Assembly (NCBI RefSeq): GCF_039905635.1
Contig: NZ_CP157000.1
Span: 2,480,001-2,544,000 of the forward strand
Origin: Microbacterium sp. ProA8
GTDB lineage: Bacteria > Actinomycetota > Actinomycetes > Actinomycetales > Microbacteriaceae
DNA: 64,000 bases
Direction of reading: 5' to 3'
The notes under the pieces were generated by a model. It was not told where the DNA came from, did no database searches, and was given only the letters and a program-made list of their open reading frames with translations. Made by a program: the position numbers and the translations under genes. Shown here in pieces: positions 45,759-54,114 of the stretch; position 1 is the first letter of the stretch; every line of letters starts with the position of its first letter.

Positions 45759-47240
45759 GTGCTTCCCGATTCCGCCATCCCTTCCGACCTGCCGCCGAGC
45801 GGCATCGACCCGGACGACCTCGCGACCACTCTGCGCGTGCTCGACAACATGGCGGGGCTCGACGAGACGCACCCCGACTTCGTGGCCGTCCGGCGCGCGA
45901 CCGCTGCCATGTTCAAGGCCGTGAAGAAGGTTCGCCGTCGCGAGATCCGCGAGGCGATCGCCGAGGCAGACCGCGCTGTCGTCGCGGCCACGGCCACCGG
46001 AGCGCCCGACCGGATCGACGACGAGACGCGCGGCATCCCGATCTCCACCGCGACGACCGCGCCCACCGCGGGCACCCTGATCAAGGCGCGCGGCTGCTAC
46101 ATCTGCAAGCAGCCGTACACGGTGGTCGACGCCTTCTACCACCAGCTGTGCCCCACGTGCGCGGCGATGAGCCACGCCAAGCGCGAGGCCCGCACCGACC
46201 TCACGGGCAAGCGCGCGCTGCTCACCGGCGGTCGCGCCAAGATCGGCATGTACATCGCGCTGCGTCTGCTGCGCGACGGCGCCCACACGACGATCACCAC
46301 CCGGTTCCCGCGCGACGCCGTGCGCCGCTTCAGCAGCCTGCCCGATGCTCCCGAGTGGATCGACCGCCTCAAGGTGGTCGGCATCGACCTGCGTGATCCC
46401 GCGCAGGTGATCGGCTTGGCGGAGGATGTCGCCGCCGCCGGCCCCCTCGACATCCTCATCAACAACGCCACCCAGACGGTGCGCCGCTCCCCCGGCGCCT
46501 ATCAGCCACTCGTGGACGCCGAGCTGGCGCCGCTCCCTGACGGACCGCTGCCCGAGCTGATCACGTTCGGCCACACCAACGACCGCCACCCCCAGGCGCT
46601 GGAGCGTTCGGTCACCGCCCATCCGATCCTCGCTGCGGCCGCCGCCCGCGCCGACGAGCTCACCGAGCAGGCCATGGCCGCGGGGTCCAGCTCGCTCGAG
46701 CGCCTCGCCGCAGGTACCGCGATCGACGCCGGCGGCCTCATCCCCGACCTGGACCACTCCAACTCGTGGGTGCAGAGCGTCGACGAGGTCGACCCGCTCG
46801 AGATGCTCGAGGTGCAGCTGGCCAACACGACGGCGCCGTTCCTGCTCGTCTCGAAGCTGCGTCCGTCCATGGCTGCGAGCAGCGCCCGTCGCACGTACAT
46901 CGTCAACGTGAGCGCGATGGAGGGCGTCTTCAACCGCGGGTACAAGGGTCCGGGGCATCCGCACACCAACATGGCCAAGGCCGCCGTCAACATGCTCACG
47001 CGCACGAGCGCCCGCGAGCTGTTCGAGACCGACCGCATCCTGATGACGAGCGTCGACACCGGCTGGATCACCGACGAGCGCCCGCACCCGACCAAGGTGC
47101 GGCTCGCCGAGGAGGGCTTCCACGCACCCCTCGACCTCGTCGACGGCGCCGCGCGCGTCTACGACCCGATCGTGCGCGGCGAGGCGGGCGAAGACCTGTT
47201 CGGCGTGTTCCTCAAGGACTACGCCCCCGGCGCATGGTGA
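45759..47240 (+). CDS. Atypical SDR-family oxidoreductase with zinc-ribbon-like N-terminus
   Basis: Protein of 493 residues from a GTG start, about twice the length of a classical SDR. The first ~145 residues are helical and include a four-cysteine motif CYIC (113-116) and CPTC (131-134), spacing 14, likely a zinc ribbon. The SDR core follows: KRALLTGGRAKIGMYIALRLLRDG (about 151-175), DILINNATQTVRRSPGAY, and RTYIVNVSAMEGVFNRGY. At the place of the YxxxK pair it reads HPHTNMAKAAVNMLTRT: Lys407 is present but the position of Tyr is Thr403. The central part also has an insertion (ELITFGHTNDRHPQALERS). Activity may therefore be altered. The stop overlaps the next small gene by 7 bases. Confidence 0.8.
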   Translation: MLPDSAIPSDLPPSGIDPDDLATTLRVLDNMAGLDETHPDFVAVRRATAAMFKAVKKVRRREIREAIAEADRAVVAATATGAPDRIDDETRGIPISTATTAPTAGTLIKARGCYICKQPYTVVDAFYHQLCPTCAAMSHAKREARTDLTGKRALLTGGRAKIGMYIALRLLRDGAHTTITTRFPRDAVRRFSSLPDAPEWIDRLKVVGIDLRDPAQVIGLAEDVAAAGPLDILINNATQTVRRSPGAYQPLVDAELAPLPDGPLPELITFGHTNDRHPQALERSVTAHPILAAAAARADELTEQAMAAGSSSLERLAAGTAIDAGGLIPDLDHSNSWVQSVDEVDPLEMLEVQLANTTAPFLLVSKLRPSMAASSARRTYIVNVSAMEGVFNRGYKGPGHPHTNMAKAAVNMLTRTSARELFETDRILMTSVDTGWITDERPHPTKVRLAEEGFHAPLDLVDGAARVYDPIVRGEAGEDLFGVFLKDYAPGAW

Positions 47241-47449
47241 ACCTGCCCGAACCGGGTCACCGGGTGGTCGTGCGGTACCTGCTGCCGAGCGGGCAGGCGA
47301 CGGATGCGCTCGGCGAACTGCTGAGCGCGGATGCCGAGACCGTCGTCGTCGACGGCAAGCGCGGCGTCGAGCGCATCCCGCGCGGCGCGATCATCGCCGC
47401 CAAGGAAGTCCCCCCGCCGCCCGCGCCGCGGCGGGCTGCGGGGATCTGA
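47234..47449 (+). CDS. Small beta-barrel (SH3-like) domain protein, 71 aa
   Basis: Protein reading MVNLPEPGHRVVVRYLLPSG, then QATDALGELLSADAETVVVDGKRGVERIPRGAIIAAKEVPPPP. This closely resembles the N-terminal SH3-like domain found before the GNAT acetyltransferase domain in several actinobacterial proteins (for example Rv0428c-type), but here it stands alone. It overlaps the SDR stop by 7 bases, so it is probably co-translated with it. Function unknown; a role in binding or regulating a partner is possible. Confidence 0.6.
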   Translation: MVNLPEPGHRVVVRYLLPSGQATDALGELLSADAETVVVDGKRGVERIPRGAIIAAKEVPPPPAPRRAAGI

Positions 47450-47466
47450 AGGCCCAGGGCGCGACG

Positions 47467-48444
47467 TCAGAAGCGGAGCAGCACCTTGCCGGCTCGTCCT
47501 GGGACGGCGCTCGCTGCTGCGGCGGCCCTGGCCTCCTCGAAGGGGTAGACCGCGTCCACGGGGAGTCTCACCTCGCCCGACCCGATGCGCTGCACCAGCT
47601 CGGCGAACAGCGCACCGCGGGCGGCGGCATCCATCGTCCGGCTCACCGTGCTGCCCCAGAAGCCCTTCACGGTCGCCTGCTTGAAGATCAAGTCGCCCGC
47701 CGACAGCTTCAGAGTGCTCGACGCCATCGAGCCGAACGACACGAGCGTGCCGCCCTCGCCGAGGAGTGACAGCAGGTCGCCGGCCGCCGTGCCGCCGACC
47801 GAGTCCACGGCTGCCCGCGGCGCGTTCTCGCCCAGGATGTCCGCGACGCGCTCGCGCCAGCCGTCGGACTCGGTCGAGACGACATCATGGATGCCGAGCC
47901 CGGCCAGCTCCTCGACGCCGGCATCGCGCCGCACGAGGCCCAGCACGTGCACGCCGCGGGCGGCGGCGAACTGCGCCACCAGTTTGCCGACGGCGCCGTT
48001 GGCGGTGTTCTGCACGATCCAGTCACCCGGCTTCACGTCGAGGAAGTCGAGCAGGCTCAGCGCACTGAAGGGCATGGAGATGAGCTGTGCGGCCGTCTCG
48101 TCGTCGATGCTGTCCGGAACGGGGACGAGCCCCGCCGCCTTGGCGACGAAGTACTCGCTCCACACGCCGAAGGTACCGCCGGTGGCCACACGCTGCCCCA
48201 CCTGCAGCGAGTCGACGCCCTCGCCGAGAGCGTCGACGACGCCGTACGCCTCGGTGCCGGAGCCGGCCGGCAATTCGGGCTTGAAGCCATACGTGCCGCG
48301 GATCGTCCACAGGTCGTGGTTGTGGATCGGCGAGAGCACGGTGCGCACCCGCACCTGACCGGCCGCCGGTTCGGGGAGCGGTCGCTCCGCAACCTCGAGA
48401 ACCTCGGTCGCGTCGCCGAAGGTGGAGTGGATGAGTGCGCGCAC
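47467..48444 (-). CDS. Zinc-independent MDR-type alcohol dehydrogenase / quinone oxidoreductase
   Basis: Medium-chain reductase of 325 residues from GTG 48444, which has AAGGAG upstream; upstream in-frame ATG 48489 lacks a site. Motifs: VRTVLSPIHNHDLWTIRGTYGFKPELPAGSGTEAYGVVDALGEGVDSLQVGQRVA, WIVQNTANGAVGKLVAQFAAARGVHVLGLVRR (NADPH-binding, ANGAVG), and VDAVYPFEEARAAAAASAVPGRAGKVLL. The structural zinc cysteines are absent, so it belongs to the enoyl-reductase/quinone oxidoreductase branch. Substrate unknown. It is convergent with the small gene at 47234-47449. Confidence 0.87.
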   Translation of the reverse strand: MRALIHSTFGDATEVLEVAERPLPEPAAGQVRVRTVLSPIHNHDLWTIRGTYGFKPELPAGSGTEAYGVVDALGEGVDSLQVGQRVATGGTFGVWSEYFVAKAAGLVPVPDSIDDETAAQLISMPFSALSLLDFLDVKPGDWIVQNTANGAVGKLVAQFAAARGVHVLGLVRRDAGVEELAGLGIHDVVSTESDGWRERVADILGENAPRAAVDSVGGTAAGDLLSLLGEGGTLVSFGSMASSTLKLSAGDLIFKQATVKGFWGSTVSRTMDAAARGALFAELVQRIGSGEVRLPVDAVYPFEEARAAAAASAVPGRAGKVLLRF

Positions 48445-48676
48445 GGTGGTGCTCCTTACGAGATTCATGGCCGGCGGGAGCGCAGCCACTCGGTGTTACA
48501 GCCCAGCATCCCCCGAACGCATTCCCCCTCGCATATCGGCTGTCGGTGCGGTGCCCGCGGTCTGCGCCGGGCCCAGCGGCGGTTAGCCTGGGAGCGAACC
48601 ACGAGAGGCGCCCGGGGATGCGCACGCAAGACAGCGACGACAGCAGGCGCGCAGGCGCATTCAGGACGGGATCCGC

Positions 48677-48994
48677 ATGAGCACCACCGGCACCGCCACG
48701 CGCCGCATCGAGCTGACGCTGCACCGGCCCTGGTTCGCGCTCTACGCCCGCGTGAGGCCGACGCTCGTGATCGCGGGCCGTGGCCAGCCGGTGCAGTGGG
48801 GCCTCGGCACGTGGCAGGTTCCGGCCGATCAGACGGTCGTGGTCGGGGTGTTCCTCTTCAACCGCATGTGGCGGTTCGGTCAGGCCGAGTTCGCCCTCGA
48901 GCCGGGGCATCCGCCCGCACTCCTCTACAGGGCTCCCGCGCTGCCGTTCGTCCGCGGTCGGATCACCGTCACCGACCACACCCGCGCCGCCTAG
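48677..48994 (+). CDS. Hypothetical protein (105 aa)
   Basis: Protein starting MSTTGTATRRIELTLHRPWFALYARVRPTLVIAGRGQPVQWG and ending VRGRITVTDHTRAA. No signal peptide or membrane segment is clear. Regular alternation of hydrophobic residues suggests a small beta-sandwich. It shows typical GC-rich third positions. No family is recognised. It is preceded by a 20-codon reading frame (48618-48680) that overlaps it, which is probably not translated as a separate gene. Confidence 0.6.
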   Translation: MSTTGTATRRIELTLHRPWFALYARVRPTLVIAGRGQPVQWGLGTWQVPADQTVVVGVFLFNRMWRFGQAEFALEPGHPPALLYRAPALPFVRGRITVTDHTRAA

Positions 48995-49299
48995 CGAACA
49001 GCCGCGCCCCCCGGGCGACCGCTTCCGGGGCCTGCGACCACACCCGTGAGCCGCCGAACGCGGCGCTCGCCCCCCCGTCCACAGGTCAACCGGCCTTCCA
49101 CAGGAGATCGAATCGTTTCATCGTCCTGGGCAACCGCGGTTGACCTGTTGAACGCCGAGGTGAACCGGACGGCGCGGAGGAGGAAGCCACGCACGCTGCG
49201 ACATCCAGGGATCCTCAATCCCCGGATGAGCGCGCCCTGAATCCCCCGCCGCGCTCCCCACAGCATGGAGGCATTCCCATCGAACAAGGAGCCGCCCTC
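48995..49299. other. 305-bp intergenic region with a 12-bp inverted repeat
   Basis: No gene is supported here on either strand. ACAGGTCAACCG (49081-49092) and CGGTTGACCTGT (49137-49148) are exact reverse complements with 44 bases between. The centre is AT-richer (ATCGAATCGTTTCATCG) and could hold a promoter for the SDR gene at 49300. A regulatory region for the SDR-XRE pair is the best guess. Confidence 0.5.
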
Positions 49300-50238
49300 A
49301 TGCCGAAGATCCTCGACATCCCCGTTCCCGATCTCACCGGAAAGCACGCCCTCGTCACCGGCGCGAGCGACGGCGTCGGGTTCGAGATCGCCGCGCGCCT
49401 GGCGCGAGCCGGCGCCGACATCCTCATGCCGGTCCGCAATACGCAGAAGGGCGAGGCCGCGGCCGCGCTGATCCGTGAGCGGACTCCGGATGCCGTCATC
49501 CGTGTCCTGCCGCTGGATCTGTCGTCGCTCGAATCGGTGGCCGCGCTCGCCGAGCAGGTTTCGGGCGAGGGTCGGCCGATCGACATCCTCATCGCGAATG
49601 CCGGAGTGATGAACCCGCCGACACGGCAGCTCTCCGCCGACGGGTTCGAGCTGCAGCTCGCGACCAACCACCTTGGGCATTTCGCACTCGTCGCTCGACT
49701 GCTGCCGCTCCTGCGTGAAGGACGCGCACACGTGACCAGCCAGGTCAGCATCGCGGCGGATCAGGGCGCGGTGAACTGGGACGACCTCAACTGGGAGCAC
49801 GGGTACGACCCGATGAAGGCGTACAGCTCGTCGAAGATCGCGTTCGGCCTCTTCGCGATGGAACTGCAACGGCGATCGGATGCCGCGGGCTGGGGTATCC
49901 GCAGCAACCTCTCCCATCCCGGCATCACGCCCACCAACCTCCTCTCGGCGCAGCCCGGGATGGGCCGCCCCGACGACACCACGGCAGTCAAGGTGATCCG
50001 CACGCTGTCGCGGCTCGGCATCCTGGTCGGCACTCCGTCGTCGGCGGCCCTGTCCGCGGTGTATGCGGCGACGAGCCCCAACGCACAGGGCGGCCACCTC
50101 TACGGACCGAGGGGCCCTCGTCATCTGGGCGGGCTGCCGGCGGAGCAGCCGGTGTACTCGCGCCTGCGGAGTGAGGCCGATGCCCGGCGGACCTGGGAAC
50201 TTTCGGAGCAGTCGACCGGCGTCCGCGTACCCGCGTGA
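49300..50238 (+). CDS. SDR-family oxidoreductase (retinol-dehydrogenase-like)
   Basis: Short-chain dehydrogenase of 312 residues. Cofactor motif [32 protein letters not shown]; then [49 protein letters not shown] and the catalytic YSSSKIAF (Tyr/Lys pair). The Ser is in [16 protein letters not shown]. The C-terminal part ([11 protein letters not shown]) is normal. A 49-base gap separates it from an XRE regulator on the same strand. SDR genes next to MmyB-type XRE regulators are frequent in actinobacteria, with the regulator controlling the dehydrogenase. Substrate unknown. Confidence 0.9.
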   Translation: MPKILDIPVPDLTGKHALVTGASDGVGFEIAARLARAGADILMPVRNTQKGEAAAALIRERTPDAVIRVLPLDLSSLESVAALAEQVSGEGRPIDILIANAGVMNPPTRQLSADGFELQLATNHLGHFALVARLLPLLREGRAHVTSQVSIAADQGAVNWDDLNWEHGYDPMKAYSSSKIAFGLFAMELQRRSDAAGWGIRSNLSHPGITPTNLLSAQPGMGRPDDTTAVKVIRTLSRLGILVGTPSSAALSAVYAATSPNAQGGHLYGPRGPRHLGGLPAEQPVYSRLRSEADARRTWELSEQSTGVRVPA

Positions 50239-50287
50239 GCGGCCGGGCCGAGGGAGGGATCTCGGATCCCTGGCTGAGGAATGACGG

Positions 50288-51151
50288 ATGCCGCAGACTC
50301 GGGTGATGGACAGAGCTCAGCTGGCCGACTTCCTGCGCCGCCGCCGAGCCGCGCTGCAGCCGGAGGATGTGGGGCTGCGGCGGGGTTCTCGGCGCCGCAC
50401 CTCGGGTCTGCGCCGGGAGGAGGTGGCCGCCCTCTGCGACATGTCCGTCGACTACTACAGCCGGCTCGAGCAGTCGCGCGGTCCGCAGCCGTCTGAGCAG
50501 ATGCTGGCCGCGATCGCCCGCGGCCTGCGGCTCACGCTCGATGAGCGCGACCACCTGTTCCGGCTCGCCGGCCATACGGCGCCGACGCGCGCGCTGCGCA
50601 GCGAGCACGTCTCGCCGGGTCTCATGCGCGTGCTCGACCGGCTCGCCGACACCCCCGCGCAGGTCATGACCGAGCTCGGTGAGACGCTCGCGCAGACGCC
50701 CGCTGCGCGGGCGCTGTTCGGCGACGAGACCCGCTTCGACGGCTACATGCGCAGCGTCGGCTACCGGTGGTTCATGGATCCCCGGGCGCGCGATGTCTAC
50801 CCCGCCGACGACCATCCCCTGCACTCACGGGCATTCACCGCCGATATCCGCACGGCGTACGCGAAGTTCGGCGCACGGTCGCGCGCCGGCGCGATGGTCG
50901 AGGCTCTGCTGGCCGAGAGTCCGGAGTTCGCGGAGTTGTGGCAGGAGCACGAGGTGCGCGGAACCCACTCGCGCGAGAAGCTGCTGCAGCACCCCGAGGT
51001 CGGCGTGATGCAGATGCAGTGCCAGTTCCTGATCGATCCCGAGCAGGGTCAGACCCTCCTCGTGCTCACCGCGACGCCGGGCACCGAGAGCTACGAACGG
51101 CTGCAGCTGCTCTCGGTGATCGGGACCCAGGAGATCACCGCGGGGCGGTGA
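50288..51151 (+). CDS. XRE-family regulator with MmyB-like ligand-binding domain
   Basis: Regulator of 287 residues. HTH at about residues 9-85 (LADFLRRRRAALQPEDVGL, RTSGLRREEVAALCDMSVDYYSRLEQSRGPQPSEQMLAAIARGLRLTLDERDHLFRLAG). The rest matches the MmyB-like domain (PARALFGDETRFDGYMRSVGYRWFMDPRARDVYPADDH, then AYAKFGARSRAGAMVEALLAESPEFAELWQEHEVR, and HPEVGVMQMQCQFLIDPEQGQTLLVLTATPGTESYERLQLL). MmyB domains resemble PAS domains and bind small, possibly lipid-like molecules. The GAGGA before ATG 50288 supports this start over ATG 50306. It likely regulates the SDR gene upstream. Confidence 0.92.
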   Translation: MPQTRVMDRAQLADFLRRRRAALQPEDVGLRRGSRRRTSGLRREEVAALCDMSVDYYSRLEQSRGPQPSEQMLAAIARGLRLTLDERDHLFRLAGHTAPTRALRSEHVSPGLMRVLDRLADTPAQVMTELGETLAQTPAARALFGDETRFDGYMRSVGYRWFMDPRARDVYPADDHPLHSRAFTADIRTAYAKFGARSRAGAMVEALLAESPEFAELWQEHEVRGTHSREKLLQHPEVGVMQMQCQFLIDPEQGQTLLVLTATPGTESYERLQLLSVIGTQEITAGR

Positions 51152-51170
51152 TCGGCGGCGGTGCGCCGGC

Positions 51171-52682
51171 TCAGCGGTGCTGCTCGCCGTTCTCGTGTCG
51201 GGCGAAGATCCGGCGGGTGGTGAGGTCTGCCCCTGTGAGGATGCCCGCACGGCCGAGGAGACGCCCGTTCTGCCAGTTCGACAGGCCCAGCTCCGGCTGA
51301 CGCAGCGCGTACTGCCCGTCGGCCCAGCGCGTGAAGCCGTCGCCGGCGAACGGCGCGTTCACGGTCTCTCGGAACCGCGCCTGCGCAGCCGGGTCCTCCG
51401 AGATCAGCGCCGCGACGAACTGCGGGCTGTAGTCGTTGAAGAGGCGTACGGCCTCGTCGGCGTCCTCGACCACGACGATGCTCAGCTCGGGGGTGTCCTC
51501 CCACTCCCACTCCGTGCCGAGCTGCTCGGCGTCGAGCAGCGTCGCACGGGGCTCGAGGACCACTCCCTCGGCGCGGCGCACCTCGATCGAGCGGTCGAAG
51601 TCGGTGCCCGGCAGCCAGGACTCGCTTCCGTTGACCACATGGACGCGCGCGACGCCGCCGCGGGCCGCGGCCGCCTCGTCTGCGGCGGCCAGTACCAACG
51701 GGACGAATTCGTCGGCCCGCTCGCGGACCACGGCGGCGACGTTGAGGGTGTTGCACACCTTGCGATCGAGCGAGTTCCGCACGACGCCGGACAGGCGGTG
51801 CGGGTCGGCCGTGCCGTCGGCGATCAGCCAGGCGCCGCCGGTGCCATGAGAGCTGACAGGGATGCCGCTCTGCCGAGCGACGCTGCTCAGCTCGGTCACC
51901 GCCGAGCCGGAACCGCGCACGACGGCGAGCGCCAGACGCGCATCGCTGAAGAGCGCCCATCCGGCTGAGCGTTCGCGCACCGGGACGAGGCTGACGGCAC
52001 CGTCAGGCATGCCGGAGCTCTCCAGCGCGGGGCTCAGCGCGTGCTCCTCGATGGCTTGTGCCGTCCCGAGCGCGTCACCCCCGATGCGCAGGACGGCGGT
52101 GTTGCCGGTGGCGAGCACGCCGGCGGCGTCGGCGAAGACGTTGGGGCGCCCCTCGAACACGAACGCGATCACGCCGAGTGGTGCGGTGACGGTCTCGACG
52201 ACCCAGTCGTCGTGCTCGACACGAGAGACGACGTCACTCGCCGGCGCGCTCTGGACGTGCGCCGCCCAGCCGCGCAGTCCGTCGATCATGTCCTGCCGCA
52301 TGCGATCGGACACGCGAAGGCGGGTCGTCGATCGGCCCAGCGACTCCGCACGCGCGACGTCGGCCGCGTTCGCCTCGGTGATGCGTGACCAGACGTCGTC
52401 GTCAGCCAGCGCGTCGGCGAACGCGACATAGAAGGCGTGCACCGGCCCGCACTCGGCCGCCCGGAGCCGTTCGAACGCCGCGACGGCCGCATCCACCTGC
52501 TGTTCGACGGCGTCCCGCACCGCCGCCGGCACGTGGAGCAGAGCACCCGTGGTCTGCACGACGTGGAGGTGATCGCCGGGCTGGAACGCGGCGGCCAGGT
52601 CGGCAGGGACCGTGGTGAAGCGGTCGCCGCCGAAGGGGATGACGGCGCCGGCGTCGAGGTGGGTGAGCGTGCCAGCAGTCAT
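51171..52682 (-). CDS. ProA-like aldehyde dehydrogenase (glutamate-5-semialdehyde dehydrogenase paralogue)
   Basis: Protein of 503 residues, about 85 longer than standard ProA. Aldehyde-dehydrogenase features of the ProA branch: APLGVIAFVFEGRPNVFADAAGVLATGNTAVLRIGGDALG, and RNSLDRKVCNTLNVAAVV, with Cys310 as the expected nucleophile. C-terminal NAPFAGDGFTRWADGQYALRQPELGLSNWQNGRLLGRAGI corresponds to the ProA C-terminus. The extra N-terminal part (residues 1-78, LDAGAVIPFGGDRFTTVPADLAAAFQPGDHLHV) looks like a small beta-rich domain. It is probably not the biosynthetic ProA, which usually lies with proB. Substrate unknown. Confidence 0.8.
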   Translation of the reverse strand: MTAGTLTHLDAGAVIPFGGDRFTTVPADLAAAFQPGDHLHVVQTTGALLHVPAAVRDAVEQQVDAAVAAFERLRAAECGPVHAFYVAFADALADDDVWSRITEANAADVARAESLGRSTTRLRVSDRMRQDMIDGLRGWAAHVQSAPASDVVSRVEHDDWVVETVTAPLGVIAFVFEGRPNVFADAAGVLATGNTAVLRIGGDALGTAQAIEEHALSPALESSGMPDGAVSLVPVRERSAGWALFSDARLALAVVRGSGSAVTELSSVARQSGIPVSSHGTGGAWLIADGTADPHRLSGVVRNSLDRKVCNTLNVAAVVRERADEFVPLVLAAADEAAAARGGVARVHVVNGSESWLPGTDFDRSIEVRRAEGVVLEPRATLLDAEQLGTEWEWEDTPELSIVVVEDADEAVRLFNDYSPQFVAALISEDPAAQARFRETVNAPFAGDGFTRWADGQYALRQPELGLSNWQNGRLLGRAGILTGADLTTRRIFARHENGEQHR

Positions 52683-52778
52683 CGCGGCCTTCCGGGTGGA
52701 GTCTGGGACGTGGCCCATCCTAAAGCGATCCTCCCCGACCGGATCGTCGAGCGGTGGGCTCGCGGCCGCACATGACAA

Positions 52779-52815
52779 GGGGGCCCGGGGCGCCGAGTGG
52801 CGCGACCGGGCCCCC
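52779..52815 (-). terminator. Hairpin after the first NmrA-like gene
   Basis: GGGGGCCCGG / CCGGGCCCCC perfect 10-bp stem with a loop that contains a second GGCGCC pairing. It lies 8 bases after the stop of the gene at 52824-53582. Confidence 0.7.
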
Positions 52816-52823
52816 GCCGCCCG

Positions 52824-53582
52824 TCAGCCCCGCGGCGGGTTCGCCGGAAGCCACTCCTCCAGAGTCGTCTCGAAGTGCTGCGCACCGTCCACCGGCATCA
52901 GTGTCCGCTCCTCCATCCGCGCGCCGAAGTACGGCGCATCCGGATCGGTCACGACCTCGCGCTGGTCGCCGCGGAAGGTGAGCCCGCGCCGCACCATCTC
53001 GTCGAGCCCCATGACCTCGGGGCCGGCGATCTCCACATCCGCATTGAGCGGCGCACCGGCCGCAGTACGGGCGACGGCGGTGGCGACATCCTCCGCCGCG
53101 ATCGGCTGAACGAGGTTCCCCGGAAGGTGCAGCGCGTCACCGTTGGTCGAGACGGCCGCGATGCCGGTGATGAACTCGAAGAACTGCGTCGCGTGGACGA
53201 TCGAGTACGGGATGCCCGACTCGCGGATCAGCTCCTCCTGAGCCGTCTTCGCCGCGAAGTACGAGATGGTGTTCGGGCGGTTCGTGCCGACCACGGTGAG
53301 GGCGACGTAGTGCCCCACGCCGGCATCGCGTGCAGCGGCGATGAGGTTCTTCGTCGAGGTCGTGAAGAACTCCATCACGTCGTCCGGCGCGAACGACGGC
53401 GAGTTCGACACATCGACGACGACGTCCGCCCCCTGTAGCGCGTCCGCAAGGCCCTCGCCGGTGATCGTGTTGACGCCGGAGTTCGGCGATGCCGGGACGG
53501 CCTCGTGCCCGTGGTCGGTGAGCTTCGCGACGACCTTCGAGCCGATCAGTCCGGAGCCGCCGATGACGACGATCTTTGCCAT
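52824..53582 (-). CDS. NmrA-like NAD(P)-binding oxidoreductase/epimerase 1, predicted ECF41 target
   Basis: Atypical SDR of 252 residues. Cofactor motif KIVVIGGSGLIGSKVVAKLTDHGH; then DVVVDVSNSPSFAPDDVMEFFTTSTKNLIAAARDAGVGHYVALTVVGTNR, YFAAKTAQEELIRESGIPYSIVHATQFFEFITGI, and GPEVMGLDEMVRR. It lacks a classical YxxxK but keeps YFAAK at the same place (Tyr, Lys). Close paralogue of the gene at 55043-55837 (same NSP/NSS, ATQFFEFI and ITGEGL/FTGEGL segments). NmrA-type oxidoreductases are the 'O' of the COE genes that accompany ECF41 sigma factors. It has its own ECF41-type promoter at 53631-53657. Confidence 0.88.
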   Translation of the reverse strand: MAKIVVIGGSGLIGSKVVAKLTDHGHEAVPASPNSGVNTITGEGLADALQGADVVVDVSNSPSFAPDDVMEFFTTSTKNLIAAARDAGVGHYVALTVVGTNRPNTISYFAAKTAQEELIRESGIPYSIVHATQFFEFITGIAAVSTNGDALHLPGNLVQPIAAEDVATAVARTAAGAPLNADVEIAGPEVMGLDEMVRRGLTFRGDQREVVTDPDAPYFGARMEERTLMPVDGAQHFETTLEEWLPANPPRG

Positions 53583-53630
53583 GATGAGCCTTTCGTTCAG
53601 GGAGCGCGGGGAGGTGCGCTCACCAGCTAC

Positions 53631-53657
53631 GACAGGACAGCCGCCGGATCTGTGACG
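53631..53657 (-). promoter_or_regulatory. Predicted ECF41 sigma promoter of NmrA-like gene 1
   Basis: On the minus strand: CGTCACA (53657-53651), 17 bases, GTC (53633-53631). The ATG is 48 bases downstream. It aligns with the promoter of the paralogue at 55888-55914, including identical GAT and AGCTGGTGA stretches in the same places. The -35 deviates in one base from TGTCACA. Confidence 0.7.
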
Positions 53658-53694
53658 GCGCGCCCGCAGGGCGGGTGCTGGTTCGGCGCCACAC

Positions 53695-54114
53695 TCACTC
53701 CACGTCCCAACCCGTGAGCTTGTCGGGGTTGACGACGAGCCACGCCTGCACGATCCGGCGGCGCCGGAGACGGATGCCGAGGATCCCGGTCACCTTCCCG
53801 CCGCGGCACACGACGACCCCGGACATCCCGTTCACCGACGCGACACGCAGCGTCGCCGCCGGATCCAGCAGCACACCGGAGAGGTAGCGACCCACCTCGG
53901 ACGCACCGCTCAGCGCCGATCGCGGCGCGGGCACCTTGCCGCCGGCGTCGACGGTGAGCTCGACGCCGGGGTGCAGGATCCGCCCCACGGCGCGCGGATC
54001 TGCGGAAGCCGCAGCCGCGACGAGCGCCTTCGCCACGCGGTCATGCTGCACGGCGCTCGACTGCGAGCTCCGCGGTGAGAAGTGCAGCCACGACGCGCGG
54101 TGCCGCCGGGTCAC
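53695..54114 (-). CDS. Stand-alone SnoaL-like protein resembling the ECF41 C-terminal regulatory domain
   Basis: Protein of 139 residues from a GTG start that overlaps the ECF sigma stop (GTGA). From about residue 22 it reads as an NTF2/SnoaL fold (HDRVAKALVAAAASADPRAVGRILHPGVELTVDAGGKVPAPRSALSG, then GRYLSGVLL) and ends VVNPDKLTGWDVE. DAGGK (56-60) and NPDKL (129-133) correspond to the DGGGK and NPDKL motifs of the C-terminal extension in ECF41 sigma factors. The upstream sigma factor has its own extension with weaker motifs. This protein could therefore act in trans on the sigma factor, as a split or duplicated regulatory domain. That function is inferred. It has no sigma region 2 or 4. Confidence 0.75.
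   Translation of the reverse strand: MTRRHRASWLHFSPRSSQSSAVQHDRVAKALVAAAASADPRAVGRILHPGVELTVDAGGKVPAPRSALSGASEVGRYLSGVLLDPAATLRVASVNGMSGVVVCRGGKVTGILGIRLRRRRIVQAWLVVNPDKLTGWDVE

Noticed and set aside
48618..48680. 20-codon reading frame overlapping the gene at 48677 (ATGA)
   Set aside because: Weak ribosome site, no conserved composition, no regulatory codon pattern; could be chance.
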